DNA from: Rhodopseudomonas palustris
GTDB taxonomy: Bacteria; Pseudomonadota; Alphaproteobacteria; Rhizobiales; Xanthobacteraceae
Direction of reading: 5' to 3'
Length of the DNA stretch: 64,000 nt
Assembly: GCF_003591005.1 (NCBI RefSeq)
Contig: NZ_QYYD01000004.1
Location: forward strand, 186,001-250,000
Shown: in pieces, positions 17,183 through 32,147 of the stretch
Position numbering within the stretch: position 1 is the stretch's first letter
Layout: each line of letters starts with the position of its first letter
Program-made: the position numbers and the translations under genes
Notes under the pieces: model-generated
The model's input: the letters and a program-made list of their open reading frames with translations, nothing else
Told to the model about the DNA's origin: nothing
Database searches by the model: none

Positions 17183-17461
17183 ATGAAGTTGTTGCGCGGC
17201 GCGGTGGTGAGCATCCTGTTGGTCGGCCCGGCCTATGCCCAAATGCCGAACGTGAATCTGATGCCCGAGATTCAGCATAAATCTCCCGAGGAGAAGGCTC
17301 AGGACGCGGTCCGAGACAGGGCTTATCGCGAGTCGCTGCGAAAGATTCCCGACGCCAAGGCGCCGAACGATCCGTGGGGTGACGTGCGTAGTAACGAGTC
17401 TACACCCAAGCCGAAGACCGCGACTACGAAGTCGAAAAAGTCCGGGCAAGCCGCCAACTAA
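17183..17461 (+). CDS. Small exported hypothetical protein
   Basis: 92 residues with a signal peptide (MKLLRGAVVSILLVGPAYAQ) and GGAGG upstream. The mature part is short and charged: EIQHKSPEEKAQDAVRDRAY, RKIPDAKAPNDPWGDVR, then a Lys/Thr/Pro-rich tail. The DPWGDVR phrase is typical of a group of small alphaproteobacterial secreted proteins without known role. Probably co-transcribed with the lipoprotein upstream. Confidence 0.7.
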   Translation: MKLLRGAVVSILLVGPAYAQMPNVNLMPEIQHKSPEEKAQDAVRDRAYRESLRKIPDAKAPNDPWGDVRSNESTPKPKTATTKSKKSGQAAN

Positions 17462-17618
17462 TTTTGGCCGATAAGTTCGACCCGCCGAGATCGCGTGGTC
17501 AAAACGGCACAGATTTTTTTCTGGAATTGATGTTGATGTTCCGCCGCGGCGATTGTTCGCCGCGCGGCTGCTGGCGTTTGACGGCAGTTTTGGCGTCGAG
17601 GCGATTGCAGGGTAGCAC

Positions 17619-18305
17619 GTGACTTCTTTCGAGGCGGCATTCGACCCGATGGCGTTCCTGGGCAGTGCGGGGCCGGGCCGAGCCATCCAGCAATTCCGCA
17701 AGAACCAGCACATCTTCGCACAGGGCGACCGAGCCGACAGCGTGTTGTACTTGCAGCACGGGCGTATCAAGCTCGTGGTGATGTCCGAGCAAGGCAAGGA
17801 AGGCGTCGTCGCCATTCTCGAATCCGGACAATTCTTCGGCGAAAGCGCGCTGATCGGTCGCCGCCGCGTCTCCACGGCTGTCGCCCTCGAAGACTGCGCC
17901 GTTACCACGCTGGCCGGGCCGACATTGATCGAGACGCTGCAGCGAGAGCCCGGCATGTGCGAGTACTTCATGACGCATCTGCTGAAGCGCAACTGCAGGG
18001 TCGAAGAAGACCTGATCGATCAGCTGTTCAATTCGAGCGAGAAGCGTCTGGCCCGGCTGTTACTTCTGCTCGCCGATCTCGGCGAGCACGACACGGTCAA
18101 ATCGCTGCCGGTGGATATCAGCCAGGAGACGCTGGCGGAGATGATCGGCACGACGCGTTCGCGCGTCAGCCACTTCATGAACAAATTCCGAAAGCTGGGC
18201 TTCATCAATTACAACGGCCACATCGAAGTCTACCCGGCGCTGCGCAGCACCGTGCTGCCCGACAAAGCGCGGCTGCCCGAAAACGAGGCCCGTCGCTCCG
18301 ACTAG
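17619..18305 (+). CDS. Crp/Fnr family transcription factor
   Basis: 228 residues from GTG 17619. The cyclic-nucleotide-type beta barrel spans about 20-115 (FRKNQHIFAQGDRADSVLYL, GRIKLVVMSEQGKEGVVAIL, GQFFGESALIGRRRVSTAVA). A dimer helix follows, then a winged HTH at about 165-205 (DISQETLAEMIGTTRSRVSH, FMNKFRKLGFINYNG). There is no N-terminal cysteine cluster, so it is not an FNR-type oxygen sensor. The recognition helix lacks the E-x-x-S-R pattern of FNR/FixK, so its site is probably not TTGAT-N4-ATCAA. Effector unknown. Confidence 0.9.
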   Translation: MTSFEAAFDPMAFLGSAGPGRAIQQFRKNQHIFAQGDRADSVLYLQHGRIKLVVMSEQGKEGVVAILESGQFFGESALIGRRRVSTAVALEDCAVTTLAGPTLIETLQREPGMCEYFMTHLLKRNCRVEEDLIDQLFNSSEKRLARLLLLLADLGEHDTVKSLPVDISQETLAEMIGTTRSRVSHFMNKFRKLGFINYNGHIEVYPALRSTVLPDKARLPENEARRSD

Positions 18306-18667
18306 AGCAGTTCGGCTGTCGTTAGAAACAGAGCCGGCAGAGGTGACGTCGCCTCTCCCACAACCGCATGGTGAGGAGACGCGCAGCGCCGCCTCGAACC
18401 ATGGGCACCGGTGGACCGGTGCGGCGTAGCTACATTCTTCGAGACGCTCGACTTCTCAGAGCCTGGCCTTGGCCGAAAATTTGCCCTTGAGAGTTTGGGA
18501 CCTGCGTCTCCGCGCGTCATGTCCGTCCTCGTGCCGGGCATCCACGCCTTGCTGCCGGAGATGCAGAAAGGCGTGGTCATGACGGAGATTGTCGGCAAAT
18601 CAAGAGAATGGGGAAGTGGCCGTAAATTGGGCCCGGGTTTTCAGCCAGCCTGAGGATGAGGGCTGGG
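18306..18667. repeat. Gap with a degenerate class-C repeat
   Basis: No gene seen in this 362-base gap. 18515-18585 is a worn class-C palindrome: GTCATGTCCGTCCTCGTGCC then GGGCATCCACGCC, loop, GGCGTGGTCATGACGG. The rest shows nothing recognisable. Confidence 0.6.
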
Positions 18668-18841
18668 TCAGCTCTTGTCGCCGAGCAGCTTGCCGTCAGT
18701 GCGATTGACGAAGTGGACCTGGGTGCAGGCCTGGCAGCGGACCAGTTCGAATGTCGTTGCGGTCGACGGCGTGACTTCCTCGGCCACCCAGGCCTGAACC
18801 TTCATGGCCGTCCGGGGGCATTTGTAGATCACATGAGGCAT
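18668..18841 (-). CDS. Small zinc-ribbon-like protein
   Basis: 57 residues from ATG 18841 (an in-frame ATG at 18877 gives 69). It starts MPHVIYKCPRTAMKVQAWVA and has a later CQACTQVHFVNR, so the cysteines could form a CPxT...CxxC zinc ribbon. MPHVIYKCPRTG-type starts recur in Bradyrhizobiaceae small proteins (recollection). An FNR/FixK-type box lies 60-73 bases upstream, implying control by low oxygen. Function unknown. Confidence 0.7.
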   Translation of the reverse strand: MPHVIYKCPRTAMKVQAWVAEEVTPSTATTFELVRCQACTQVHFVNRTDGKLLGDKS

Positions 18842-18900
18842 GCGCGGGCCGGAGCTTCCGGAAGGTTTCAGGACCATTGCCGGCCCAAACTCTCGGCCAT

Positions 18901-18914
18901 TTGATCTGAATCAA
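18901..18914 (-). promoter_or_regulatory. FNR/FixK-type box
   Basis: TTGATCTGAATCAA is a perfect TTGAT-N4-ATCAA palindrome. It lies upstream of the zinc-ribbon gene on the minus strand and there is no nearby plus-strand gene, so that gene is the likely target. Confidence 0.75.
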
Positions 18915-19055
18915 TAGTAGTATCATTACACCTAAAAAGACATGCAGAATCTGTCGACGCCGATGGCCTGCACCTCAACATGGCGTCAGGTGCAGGTCGG
19001 TGTTCGTTCCGGAAAGGGAACTTGGTTCGGCCTCGTCGGTCGGCCCGGGGGCCTC

Positions 19056-19415
19056 CTATTGGCGGGCGCAGCTGAGGACGATGCTGGCCGCGGTTGGGCC
19101 GCAGCGCGCCGTCAGCACGCCGCGCTCGACCGCGATGCTGTCGCTGAAGCGGGCTGAGGAACTGCCGACGCACAGCGCCGACACCAGCGTCTCCCCACTG
19201 TCGCAGGCCGTCGGGCAGCCATTGGATGAACACGTCGTCGAGGTGACGGTGCGGATGCTGCTCGACGAAGCGCCGTCCTTGCCGGGAGGGCCGGGAGGAC
19301 CAGCGGGCCCCGCAGGGCCCTGCTCGCCCTGAGGGCCAGGCGTGCCCTGACCGAGGTCGCAGCCGGCCAGCGCCAGCGCTGCCGTCAACATCAAGATCGA
19401 ACTGCCAAGACGCAT
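19056..19415 (-). CDS. Lipoprotein with collagen-like repeats
   Basis: 119 residues. ATG 19415 opens a lipoprotein signal (MRLGSSILMLTAALALAGCD; lipobox ALAGC). Directly after it come about eight Gly-X-Y triplets (GTPGPQGEQGPAGPAGPPGP PGKDGAS), a short collagen-like stalk. The C-terminal part has six cysteines (TTCSSNGCPTACDSGE, ALCVG, ARCGP, LSCARQ), so it should be disulfide-rich. Likely a surface-anchored, stalked head domain; role unknown. No partner gene adjacent. Confidence 0.75.
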   Translation of the reverse strand: MRLGSSILMLTAALALAGCDLGQGTPGPQGEQGPAGPAGPPGPPGKDGASSSSIRTVTSTTCSSNGCPTACDSGETLVSALCVGSSSARFSDSIAVERGVLTARCGPTAASIVLSCARQ

Positions 19416-19988
19416 TCCACACTCCCTGAAGCTTCGGCCCGCTCCGCGGGCCTGCTGCGCTGCCGCCTGGAGGCATCGGCGGTGTCGATCGACGCCCTTT
19501 GTCCCGGCGGGATGTTCAGCCGATCCAGACTGCATGCCCCATCACACCTATCGCGCCCGCCGCTCGCCGATATTGCGATGGCGCAAGAATTGGCCATGGC
19601 CGGGCGGGACTTGGCCTGGCGGTGGCCTGACTTGGACGTGGAGCGACCTGGACTCGTTGTGCGTCCTTTCAGCACCAGCGGGCGCGTGTGGTGGGCGCGC
19701 GCGCCCGAGCCGCCTCGCCCGCCCCAGGCAGTCGTTCCGGGGCGCTCGCGCCAGCGGGCGAATCCTGAACCTCGCAGTTATTAGCACCCGTCCGCCACAA
19801 TCGCCGGATTCCGGGTTCGCTCACTTCGCGAGCGCCCCGGAATGCCGGAGCGCGTGGATCGCGCGCGGAGAGGGGGCCGGCACGGGCCTGGCGCGGAAGC
19901 AGGCGGACCGGAATCAAAGAGCCCCGAACGAGGCCATGTTCGGGGCTCCCGTCAGCGTCGGAACTCCCCACCTCTAGAAAGTTCGGCA
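19416..19988. repeat. Gap with a class-A repeat
   Basis: A 573-base stretch without a convincing gene. 19729-19846 is a class-A element (GTCGTTCCGGGGCGCTCGCG ... GATTCCGGGTTCGCTCACTT ... CGCCCCGGAATGCC); its loop holds AGCACCCGTCC, the reverse complement of the loop in the 5.2-kb copies. A hairpin at 19918-19949 is listed separately. The part 19416-19728 shows nothing. Confidence 0.75.
19918..19949 (-). terminator. Terminator for the minus-strand genes
   Basis: GAGCCCCGAAC / GTTCGGGGCTC inverted repeat. Read on the minus strand it is followed by TTTGATT, so it would end transcripts coming from the response-regulator side. Confidence 0.6.
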
Positions 19989-20183
19989 ATGACGGCGCGC
20001 AGGCTATCCAGAGAGGCCGGACCGGCATTGCGTAAGATCAAATACCTTTTCCCGCGACTGCGGGAGCGGTGGATCGCCTGTCGGGTGGTGAGGGATTATG
20101 TCTGGAAACGCCATCAGGCTGGTCCGCGCATCGGCTCAATCAAAGCCAAGCAAAGGCGGAACGCAAAGGCGCAGGGTGCGTGA
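19989..20183 (+). CDS. Possible small basic protein (64 aa)
   Basis: A short frame from ATG 19989: MTARRLSREAGPALRKIKYL followed by a strongly basic helix-rich remainder (RLRERWIACRVVRDYVWKRH) and tail. Composition is plausible, but it has no clear RBS and no known relative that I recognise. A minus-strand terminator just to the left shows the other strand is used here. Weak call. Confidence 0.25.
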   Translation: MTARRLSREAGPALRKIKYLFPRLRERWIACRVVRDYVWKRHQAGPRIGSIKAKQRRNAKAQGA

Positions 20184-20197
20184 GCCTGACGGCGCGC

Positions 20198-20341
20198 TCA
20201 GGTGTCGCGGTGACCGTTATGGTGACGGTCGTCCAGGCTGGCGATCAGCTGCAGCAGCACACGGCGGCGCTCTTCGTCGCGGGTTTCCGACAGCAGCCGT
20301 CGGTATAGCTTGAGATTTTCCTCGCGAACAAACTTGTCCAA
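20198..20341 (-). CDS. Small conserved alphaproteobacterial protein
   Basis: About 47 residues: DKFVREENLKLYRRLLSETR, DEERRRVLLQLIASLDDRHH. This (F-I/V-x-x-E-N-L-x-L-Y-R-x-L-L ... R-x-x-L-L-x-L-L) helical hairpin is a very common small protein in Rhizobiales. The start is uncertain: TTG 20341 has AGGG at seven bases; the frame is open further up to 20512 without a better site. Function unknown; lies 189 bases downstream of the response regulator on the same strand. Confidence 0.6.
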   Translation of the reverse strand: MDKFVREENLKLYRRLLSETRDEERRRVLLQLIASLDDRHHNGHRDT

Positions 20342-20530
20342 TGATGTCCCTGTTCGTTTCAGCCGTCGATGCAGCCGCTGCAGGCCGACCGACGCAACAG
20401 CTGCGATGCTCGAATGGTGGAAAAATACAGCGCTTGCCGCCGGCTGTCGACCGCGGACTGGTTCTATCGATGCACGGCAGACGACGGAGGCTGTCGGGAA
20501 AATACCTGACAACAGTCCCGGCCCGCGGCC

Positions 20531-20926
20531 TCAAGCCCCGGGAGCACCCGGCGCGGGGTTGTTGAGCAGCTGGGCGACAGCCGCCACGACCTGGGTGGGG
20601 GCGAAGGGCTTGGTGATCAGCAGGCTGTTCGGGACGCCCCGCGCCGCCCATTCGGCGGCACTGTCGCCGGTCATGTAGATCACCGGCAAAGAGGGGTCGG
20701 TTTCGCGAGCAAGGCGGCCGATGTCCCAGCCATCCATGCGATCGCGGCCGAGATTGACGTCCGTGATCACGGCGCGAAAACGGTCCGGATCCGCCAACAG
20801 CTTCGCCGCGTCCTCGCCGGAAGACACCGCCTCGACCTGAAACCCGCCGTCTTCGAGGGCCTCCTGCACGAGGCTCTGGATCATCGGTTCGTCTTCGACG
20901 ACCAGCACCACGATCGAATTTTCCAA
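20531..20926 (-). CDS. Single-domain response regulator
   Basis: 131 residues, a lone REC domain without output domain. Acidic pocket E11-D12 in LVVEDEP, phospho-acceptor Asp56 in VITDVNLG, Thr in YMTGDS and Lys in LITKPF. TTG 20926 is chosen because AGGGG lies at correct spacing and the homologous part begins right there; no ATG fits. Similar CheY-like regulators in these bacteria are partnered by hybrid histidine kinases elsewhere. No kinase in this window. Confidence 0.88.
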   Translation of the reverse strand: MENSIVVLVVEDEPMIQSLVQEALEDGGFQVEAVSSGEDAAKLLADPDRFRAVITDVNLGRDRMDGWDIGRLARETDPSLPVIYMTGDSAAEWAARGVPNSLLITKPFAPTQVVAAVAQLLNNPAPGAPGA

Positions 20927-21090
20927 GACGAACCCCTGCCACAGGCATCGACTTCCAGGACCGACAAGTCCCGGACGATTAAGAAGTTCCGATTTGCACG
21001 GAACGAACACGCGAGATGCGTCCATGGGCGGATGGTACGGTTGCATCGGAGCGCGCTAAAGCTGCAGGCGAACAGCGCCGGAGTTGCCGT

Positions 21091-21273
21091 ATGACGTGGT
21101 ATGTGGACGCTATCCTGGTGGGAATCATCCTGCCCTGGATCATCGTGACCTACCGGCTGATTGCCGCGTTCCGCAGCGGCGTGGTGCCCGGGCTGACGGC
21201 CTGGGCGAAATGGGCGCTGCTCTGCGTGCCGGCCATGCTGCTGGTGATGTGGGGATTGCAGAGCCTGCGTTGA
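21091..21273 (+). CDS. Small membrane protein (60 aa)
   Basis: MTWYVDAILVGIILPWIIVT followed by YRLIAAFRSGVVPG and a second hydrophobic segment KWALLCVPAMLLVMWGLQSL. Two transmembrane helices with a short basic loop. No family recognised. Upstream TTGCCGT gives no strong RBS, so the start is by hydrophobicity pattern. Confidence 0.45.
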   Translation: MTWYVDAILVGIILPWIIVTYRLIAAFRSGVVPGLTAWAKWALLCVPAMLLVMWGLQSLR

Positions 21274-21298
21274 CTCGAAGCCAGCCGCGATTAATCGG

Positions 21299-21556
21299 TC
21301 AGCGGGAGTACTCGCTATCGCCGCGATTGATCGACAGCATCATGCCGTTTTTGATGCGGCGAACCTCGGTGAACGCACGCTGCACGGTTGGATCGGCCGA
21401 GTCGGTGGAGAAGGTGATCAGCTTGGTGCAGTTCGGGCACTGCACCTGAAATCCCTCCCGCACGTTCTTGATCTTCTCGCGAAACGGAACGCGGCACTTG
21501 CCGCAGAGGATTTTGACTTTGTCCGGCGGCTTGGTGGGAGCGAACTGCATGGTCAT
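21299..21556 (-). CDS. Zinc-ribbon protein, small
   Basis: About 85 residues from ATG 21556 (21586 and 21550 also in frame). Contains two CxxC pairs, ILCGKCRVPFREKI and VQCPNCTKLITFS, a MJ0042-like zinc ribbon, then RIKNGMMLSINRGDSEYSR. Such ribbons often head larger proteins; this one stands alone. Function unknown. Confidence 0.65.
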   Translation of the reverse strand: MTMQFAPTKPPDKVKILCGKCRVPFREKIKNVREGFQVQCPNCTKLITFSTDSADPTVQRAFTEVRRIKNGMMLSINRGDSEYSR

Positions 21557-21703
21557 GCAGCAGTTCTGCGCGGTGACGATTGACAAACCGTGAAGGCGCC
21601 GAGTTCGATTTGAGCGGCCGGGGCTGCGGCGACTGCCATGCCCGCCCGACGATGTGAGGACGCAGACGGACCCTCAAATTCCGCGCGCGGGACAGCCGCG
21701 TTT

Positions 21704-22069
21704 TCAGCGGTCGGCGCGGTGACCTGCCTGCGGCCCCTCCGTCTGCCAGTCCATGCCGAAAGCGATCGACCTTAGGGATGGTCGCCAATGCGTCGGCCGT
21801 CGCGGCACGCTTTCGTGGGTCTCGCAATGCACCCAGCCGCCGATCACGCGTCGGCACGGTTGCAGGCTCCACTCGACCCGGCCGTCGACGATCACGGCCA
21901 GCTCGAGCCCAACGTCGTAACTCTCTGTGCCGATCGGCTGCCACATACGACTAAAGGAGCATAGCCCGGCCGACTTGGCATTGTCGGCGATCAACTTACG
22001 AGGCGGCTCCCACAACTTTCGGAGCGGCCATCCGACAGGAGTTTCAAGGGAATCTGGCTTTAGGGGCAT
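21704..22069 (-). CDS. Conserved hypothetical, divergent from recA
   Basis: About 121 residues from ATG 22069 (ATG 22108 in frame). The core SRMWQPIGTESYDVGLELAV, VEWSLQPCRRVIGGWVHCET and RRPTHWRP is a known rhizobial pattern: PC-R-R-x-x-x-G-W ... PTHWR ends many small uncharacterised proteins. It faces away from recA, and the SOS box sits 41-55 bases before ATG 22069, so it may also be LexA-controlled. Confidence 0.55.
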   Translation of the reverse strand: MPLKPDSLETPVGWPLRKLWEPPRKLIADNAKSAGLCSFSRMWQPIGTESYDVGLELAVIVDGRVEWSLQPCRRVIGGWVHCETHESVPRRPTHWRPSLRSIAFGMDWQTEGPQAGHRADR

Positions 22070-22109
22070 TTGGTTGGGATAGGAGGCCACATCGGAACGG
22101 CTCGGCAAA

Positions 22110-22124
22110 GAACATATTGCGAAC
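22110..22124. promoter_or_regulatory. LexA (SOS) box of recA
   Basis: GAAC-ATATTGC-GAAC fits the alphaproteobacterial SOS operator GAAC-N7-GAAC exactly. It lies 88-102 bases before the recA ATG, in the divergent promoter region. Confidence 0.88.
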
Positions 22125-22211
22125 TTAGAACAAACAGTGTACGTTGGGCTATCAGGTCTCGGCCACCCGCGGTTTGTCCCACCGGCGAATCCCGTTCATA
22201 AGGAGCATCAC

Positions 22212-23306
<1,095 letters not shown>

Positions 23307-23456
23307 GACGACCGCGGCCGAGTGATATCGGTCGCAAGGGCCGGTGCTGTCCGGTCCATCTCTGCATACGAGCTTAAGACGGCGAGTGTTGCGACCCCCT
23401 GTTGCCGGGGATCCCGCGGCGCTCGCCGCATTCGTTTCTGGCCGTTACCTTCACCT

Positions 23457-23536
23457 CGTCATTGCGAGCGAAGCGAAGCAATCCAGCTCAGTGCACCGAG
23501 CTGGATTGCTTCGTCGCTTCGCTCCTCGCAATGACG
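23457..23536. repeat. Class-B palindromic repeat
   Basis: GTCATTGCGAGCGAAGCGAA GCAATCCAG, a 16-base loop, then CTGGATTGCTTCGTCGCTTC GCTCCTCGCAATGACG. A long near-perfect inverted repeat between the convergent recA and gcvP ends; probably a bidirectional transcript barrier. Confidence 0.9.
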
Positions 23537-23588
23537 ACAAGAGGTGCTGAGGCCGCGCCCCCTCTGCGGCGCGCCCGCCGTCCGCCGC

Positions 23589-26483
<2,895 letters not shown>

Positions 26484-26517
26484 GCTGTGGTCCTCGTTTC
26501 GAGAAATGCTCAGTTCT

Positions 26518-26600
26518 CGTCATTGCGAGGAGCGAAGCGACGAAGCAATCCAGCGAAGTGCACCGGGCCTCTGGATTGCTTCGCTTCGCTCGCAATGACG
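26518..26600. repeat. Class-B repeat inside the gcv operon
   Basis: GTCATTGCGAGGAGCGAAGC ... AAGCAATCCAGC, loop, TGGATTGCTTCGCTTCGCTC GCAATGACG. It lies between gcvH and gcvP, so it will be in the operon mRNA as a strong hairpin. Confidence 0.9.
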
Positions 26601-26619
26601 AGGAATTGTCAGCAACAAC

Positions 26620-26985
26620 TCAGGCCGTGTGGGCCTTGTAGGCGGCTTCGTCCATCAGGCCGTCGAGTTCACTCTTGTCGGCGATTCTGAGCTTGAAGAA
26701 CCAGGCGGCGCCGTCTGCGTCGGAATTCACCAGCGCCGGCTCGGTGCCGAGCGTCTCGTTGACCTCGAGCACTTCGCCGGTGATCGGCGCGTAGACATCC
26801 GAGGCGGCCTTGACCGACTCGACCACCGCCGCGGCTTCCGCCTTCTTGACGTTGCGGCCGACCTTCGGCAGTTCGACGAACACCACGTCGCCGAGCTGTT
26901 CCTGCGCGTAGTTGGTGATGCCGATGGTGGCGACGTCGCCTTCGATCTTCAGCCATTCGTGATCGGAGGTGTAGAGCGTGGTCAT
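26620..26985 (-). CDS. gcvH: Glycine cleavage H-protein
   Basis: 121 residues. Lipoyl-carrier protein that shuttles the aminomethyl group between P-, T- and L-proteins. Lipoyl-lysine is K59 in [20 protein letters not shown]. Starts [20 protein letters not shown] and ends with [17 protein letters not shown], as in the family. Ten bases downstream of gcvT. Confidence 0.97.
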   Translation of the reverse strand: MTTLYTSDHEWLKIEGDVATIGITNYAQEQLGDVVFVELPKVGRNVKKAEAAAVVESVKAASDVYAPITGEVLEVNETLGTEPALVNSDADGAAWFFKLRIADKSELDGLMDEAAYKAHTA

Positions 26986-26994
26986 GCGGGGTCC

Positions 26995-28143
26995 TCAGCG
27001 CTTATAGGTGTTCGGAACGAACGGCATCGACGCGACGCGCAGCGGCAGCCGCTGACCGCGCACCTCGGCAAAAACCTGGGTGTCGAGCGCGGCGTGCGAC
27101 GGCGGCAGATAGCCCATCGCCATCGGCGCATTCAGGCACGGGCCGAAGCCGCCCGAGGTGACGGCGCCGATCGGCTCGGCCGCGTCGGCGCTCGCGAACA
27201 ACTGCGCGCCCTCGCGCACCGGCGCGCGGCCTTCGGGACGCAGGCCAGCGCGGCTGCGCGTGGTGCCGTCATCGAGTTGTTTCAGGATGGTCGTATCGCC
27301 GAGAAAGCCGCCGGGCCGGGCGCCGCCGCTGCGCCGGCTCTTCTGGATCGACCAGATGAGCGCGCCTTCGATCGGCGAGGTGGTGGTGTCGAGGTCGTGG
27401 CCGTAAAGGCAGAGCCCGGCTTCCAGCCGCAGGCTGTCGCGGGCGCCAAGCCCGATCGGCAGCACGTCCGGATCGGCCAGCAGCTTTTCGGCGAAGCCCT
27501 CCGCGCCGTCGGCCGGCACCGACATCTCGAATCCGTCCTCGCCGGTGTAGCCGGAGCGCGACACGATGCAGGGCAAGCCGGCCAATGTCAGCTCCGCGAC
27601 GTCCATGAAGCGCAGCTTGGTGACGTCTGCACAGAATTTCGCCAGCACGCCTTCGGCCTTCGGCCCCTGCAGCGCCAGCAGCGCGCGCTCGGGAAGGGCG
27701 GTGATGTCACAGGCGTCCGACAGATGGGCCCGCAGATGTGCCTCGTCCTCGGTCTTACAAGCGGCGTTCACCACCAGAAACAGCCGGTCGCTGAGATTGG
27801 TGACCATCAGATCGTCGAGAATGCCGCCGGTCTCGTTAGTGAACTGCGCGTAGCGCTGGCGGCCGGGCGCGAGCGCCGCGATGTCCTGGGGGACGAGCTT
27901 TTCCAGCGCCTGCGCCGCGTCTTCCAGCTTGCCCGACTTCGCCCGCAGCTCGATCTGGCCCATATGCGAGACATCGAACAGGCCGGCGGCGGCGCGGGTG
28001 TGAAGGTGCTCTTTCAACACCCCGGGCGCGTATTGCACCGGCATGTCGTAGCCGGCGAACGGCACCATCTTTCCGCCGCGCGCCAGATGCAGCGCATGCA
28101 GCGGGGTTTGTTTCAAAGGCTGTGAATCGTCACGCGCCAGCAT
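26995..28143 (-). CDS. gcvT: Aminomethyltransferase, glycine cleavage T-protein
   Basis: 382 residues. Transfers the methylene group to tetrahydrofolate, releasing ammonia. GGKMVPFAGYDMPVQYAPGV, LFDVSHMGQIELRAKSG, SRSGYTGEDGFEMSVPADGA and GLGARDSLRLEAGLCLYGHD are the family landmarks. First gene of the operon; the leader carries a tandem glycine riboswitch. Confidence 0.97.
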   Translation of the reverse strand: MLARDDSQPLKQTPLHALHLARGGKMVPFAGYDMPVQYAPGVLKEHLHTRAAAGLFDVSHMGQIELRAKSGKLEDAAQALEKLVPQDIAALAPGRQRYAQFTNETGGILDDLMVTNLSDRLFLVVNAACKTEDEAHLRAHLSDACDITALPERALLALQGPKAEGVLAKFCADVTKLRFMDVAELTLAGLPCIVSRSGYTGEDGFEMSVPADGAEGFAEKLLADPDVLPIGLGARDSLRLEAGLCLYGHDLDTTTSPIEGALIWSIQKSRRSGGARPGGFLGDTTILKQLDDGTTRSRAGLRPEGRAPVREGAQLFASADAAEPIGAVTSGGFGPCLNAPMAMGYLPPSHAALDTQVFAEVRGQRLPLRVASMPFVPNTYKR

Positions 28144-28191
28144 TCACAAGGCTCCCCCGGTTCCCGAGACCGTTTTCTCGTCACCATTCGA

Positions 28192-28369
28192 GCCCCATCT
28201 GTCGCTGTGCCTGAGAGCATTATCCCGTCGGCGGAGCCGCGCCGGGGTCGCCGGCCGCTCTCTTTCCAGATGTCAACAAGTCGCGCGGTCCGTTTGCCTG
28301 AGAGTTTCCGGGGCGGTTGCTCCTTCGGCGCCGGCCCACTCCTCTAAAGAATTGGGCCGATCTCTCCCG
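28192..28369 (-). promoter_or_regulatory. Tandem glycine riboswitch
   Basis: On the minus strand, aptamer 1 begins GGGAGAGATCGG, then CCGAAGGAGCAACC and AAACTCTCAGGCAAACGGAC. Aptamer 2 begins GGAAAGAGAGCGGCC and ends GATAATGCTCTCAGGCACAG. The paired GAGAG / CTCTCAGGCA elements, twice, are the glycine riboswitch consensus. It should turn on gcvTHP when glycine is high. About 50 bases separate it from gcvT. Confidence 0.93.
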
Positions 28370-28597
28370 ACGCGACTTAGTCTTAGGTAGGTATGACACA
28401 AACACGGCTGGAGCAAGGCTGTCAACGCACCGCAGCGAGCTATCAACGGCTGTTCGCAGCGATCGGGGGGAGGTGGCAAACAACTGAATCAATGCCCACT
28501 TTCTGGACAGCTGCCGCCCCCCCGTCTAAAAGGCAGGACTCCGGAAAGTGGGGTCCGGCGGGCGTTTCGCGGGCATTCCGGGACTGAATGGACGAAC

Positions 28598-31261
<2,664 letters not shown>

Positions 31262-31262
31262 T

Positions 31263-32096
31263 ATGAGCGAGACGCTGGCGTGGCGGGTCGAGCAGGCCTG
31301 CCTCGACGCGTGGCCGGCGCTGCGCAGCGCGATGCGGGGCGACTGGTTGCTGCGGTTCGGCGAGGGCGTGTCGCGCCGCGCCAACTCGGTCAATCCGCTG
31401 CACGACCGGGCGACGTCGATTGCTGCATATCTCGACGATTTCGCGGCGCTGTATCGTCACCACGGCCAACCGCTGATCGTCCGCGTGCCGACGCTTCTCG
31501 CCGGCGCCGCGCAGATCAACCGCGAGCTCGATCAGCATGGTTTTGGCAGCGAAGGCGAGACCTGCACGCTGTTGCGGGATTTCGGCGGCGAGCGGTTAGT
31601 TCGGGACGCGTCCGCTACGGCTTCGCCGGCTGTTGATGCATCTGCTCCAGATACGTTTGCCGCTGCCAATGCGTCCGCCGCCTCGGGCATCTCCATTAAG
31701 CCGCGCCCCGATGCCGATTGGCTCGCCGCCATCGCCCGACTGCAAGCGCAGTCGCCGTCGCATGCGGCGATCTACGCTCGTGTCATCGACGCTATCGCGC
31801 TGCCGGCCGGCTTCGCCGCGCTTCGCCACGACGGCCGCATCGCCGCCACCGCCTACGGCGTGCTGCACGGCGACTTGTTAGTCGTCGAGTCAGTCGTGGT
31901 CGACGCAGCGCTGCGCGGCCGGGGCCTCGGCCGCCGCCTGATGCACGCCGTGTTCGCCTGGGCCATCAGCCACGGCGCCAAAGCCGCCTGCCTGCAAGTC
32001 GTCGCCGACAACATGGCCGGCCACGCCCTCTACGCCAGCCTCGGCTTCGATCACGAACTCTACCGCTATCACTACCGCCGCCCAGCTACAAACTAA
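31263..32096 (+). CDS. GNAT N-acetyltransferase
   Basis: 277 residues. The C-terminal half is a canonical GNAT domain: VLHGDLLVVESVVVDAALRG with acetyl-CoA loop RGRGLGRRLMH, and AACLQVVADNMAGHALYASL then GFDHELYRYHYR. The N-terminal half (CLDAWPALRSAMRGDWLLRF, RRANSVNPLHD) is the usual first lobe of tandem-GNAT relatives. It follows alaS by one base, so co-transcription is likely; an Ala/Ser-rich linker (residues 120-145) is low complexity. Substrate unknown. Confidence 0.87.
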   Translation: MSETLAWRVEQACLDAWPALRSAMRGDWLLRFGEGVSRRANSVNPLHDRATSIAAYLDDFAALYRHHGQPLIVRVPTLLAGAAQINRELDQHGFGSEGETCTLLRDFGGERLVRDASATASPAVDASAPDTFAAANASAASGISIKPRPDADWLAAIARLQAQSPSHAAIYARVIDAIALPAGFAALRHDGRIAATAYGVLHGDLLVVESVVVDAALRGRGLGRRLMHAVFAWAISHGAKAACLQVVADNMAGHALYASLGFDHELYRYHYRRPATN

Positions 32097-32147
32097 CAAC
32101 CTCTCCCCGCGTCAACCGGGTGAGCTTCTCGCCGCTGCCTCTCCACG

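Noticed and set aside
28393-28587. 64-codon frame between riboswitch and alaS
   Set aside because: No RBS or similarity; this segment should hold the promoters of gcvT and alaS.
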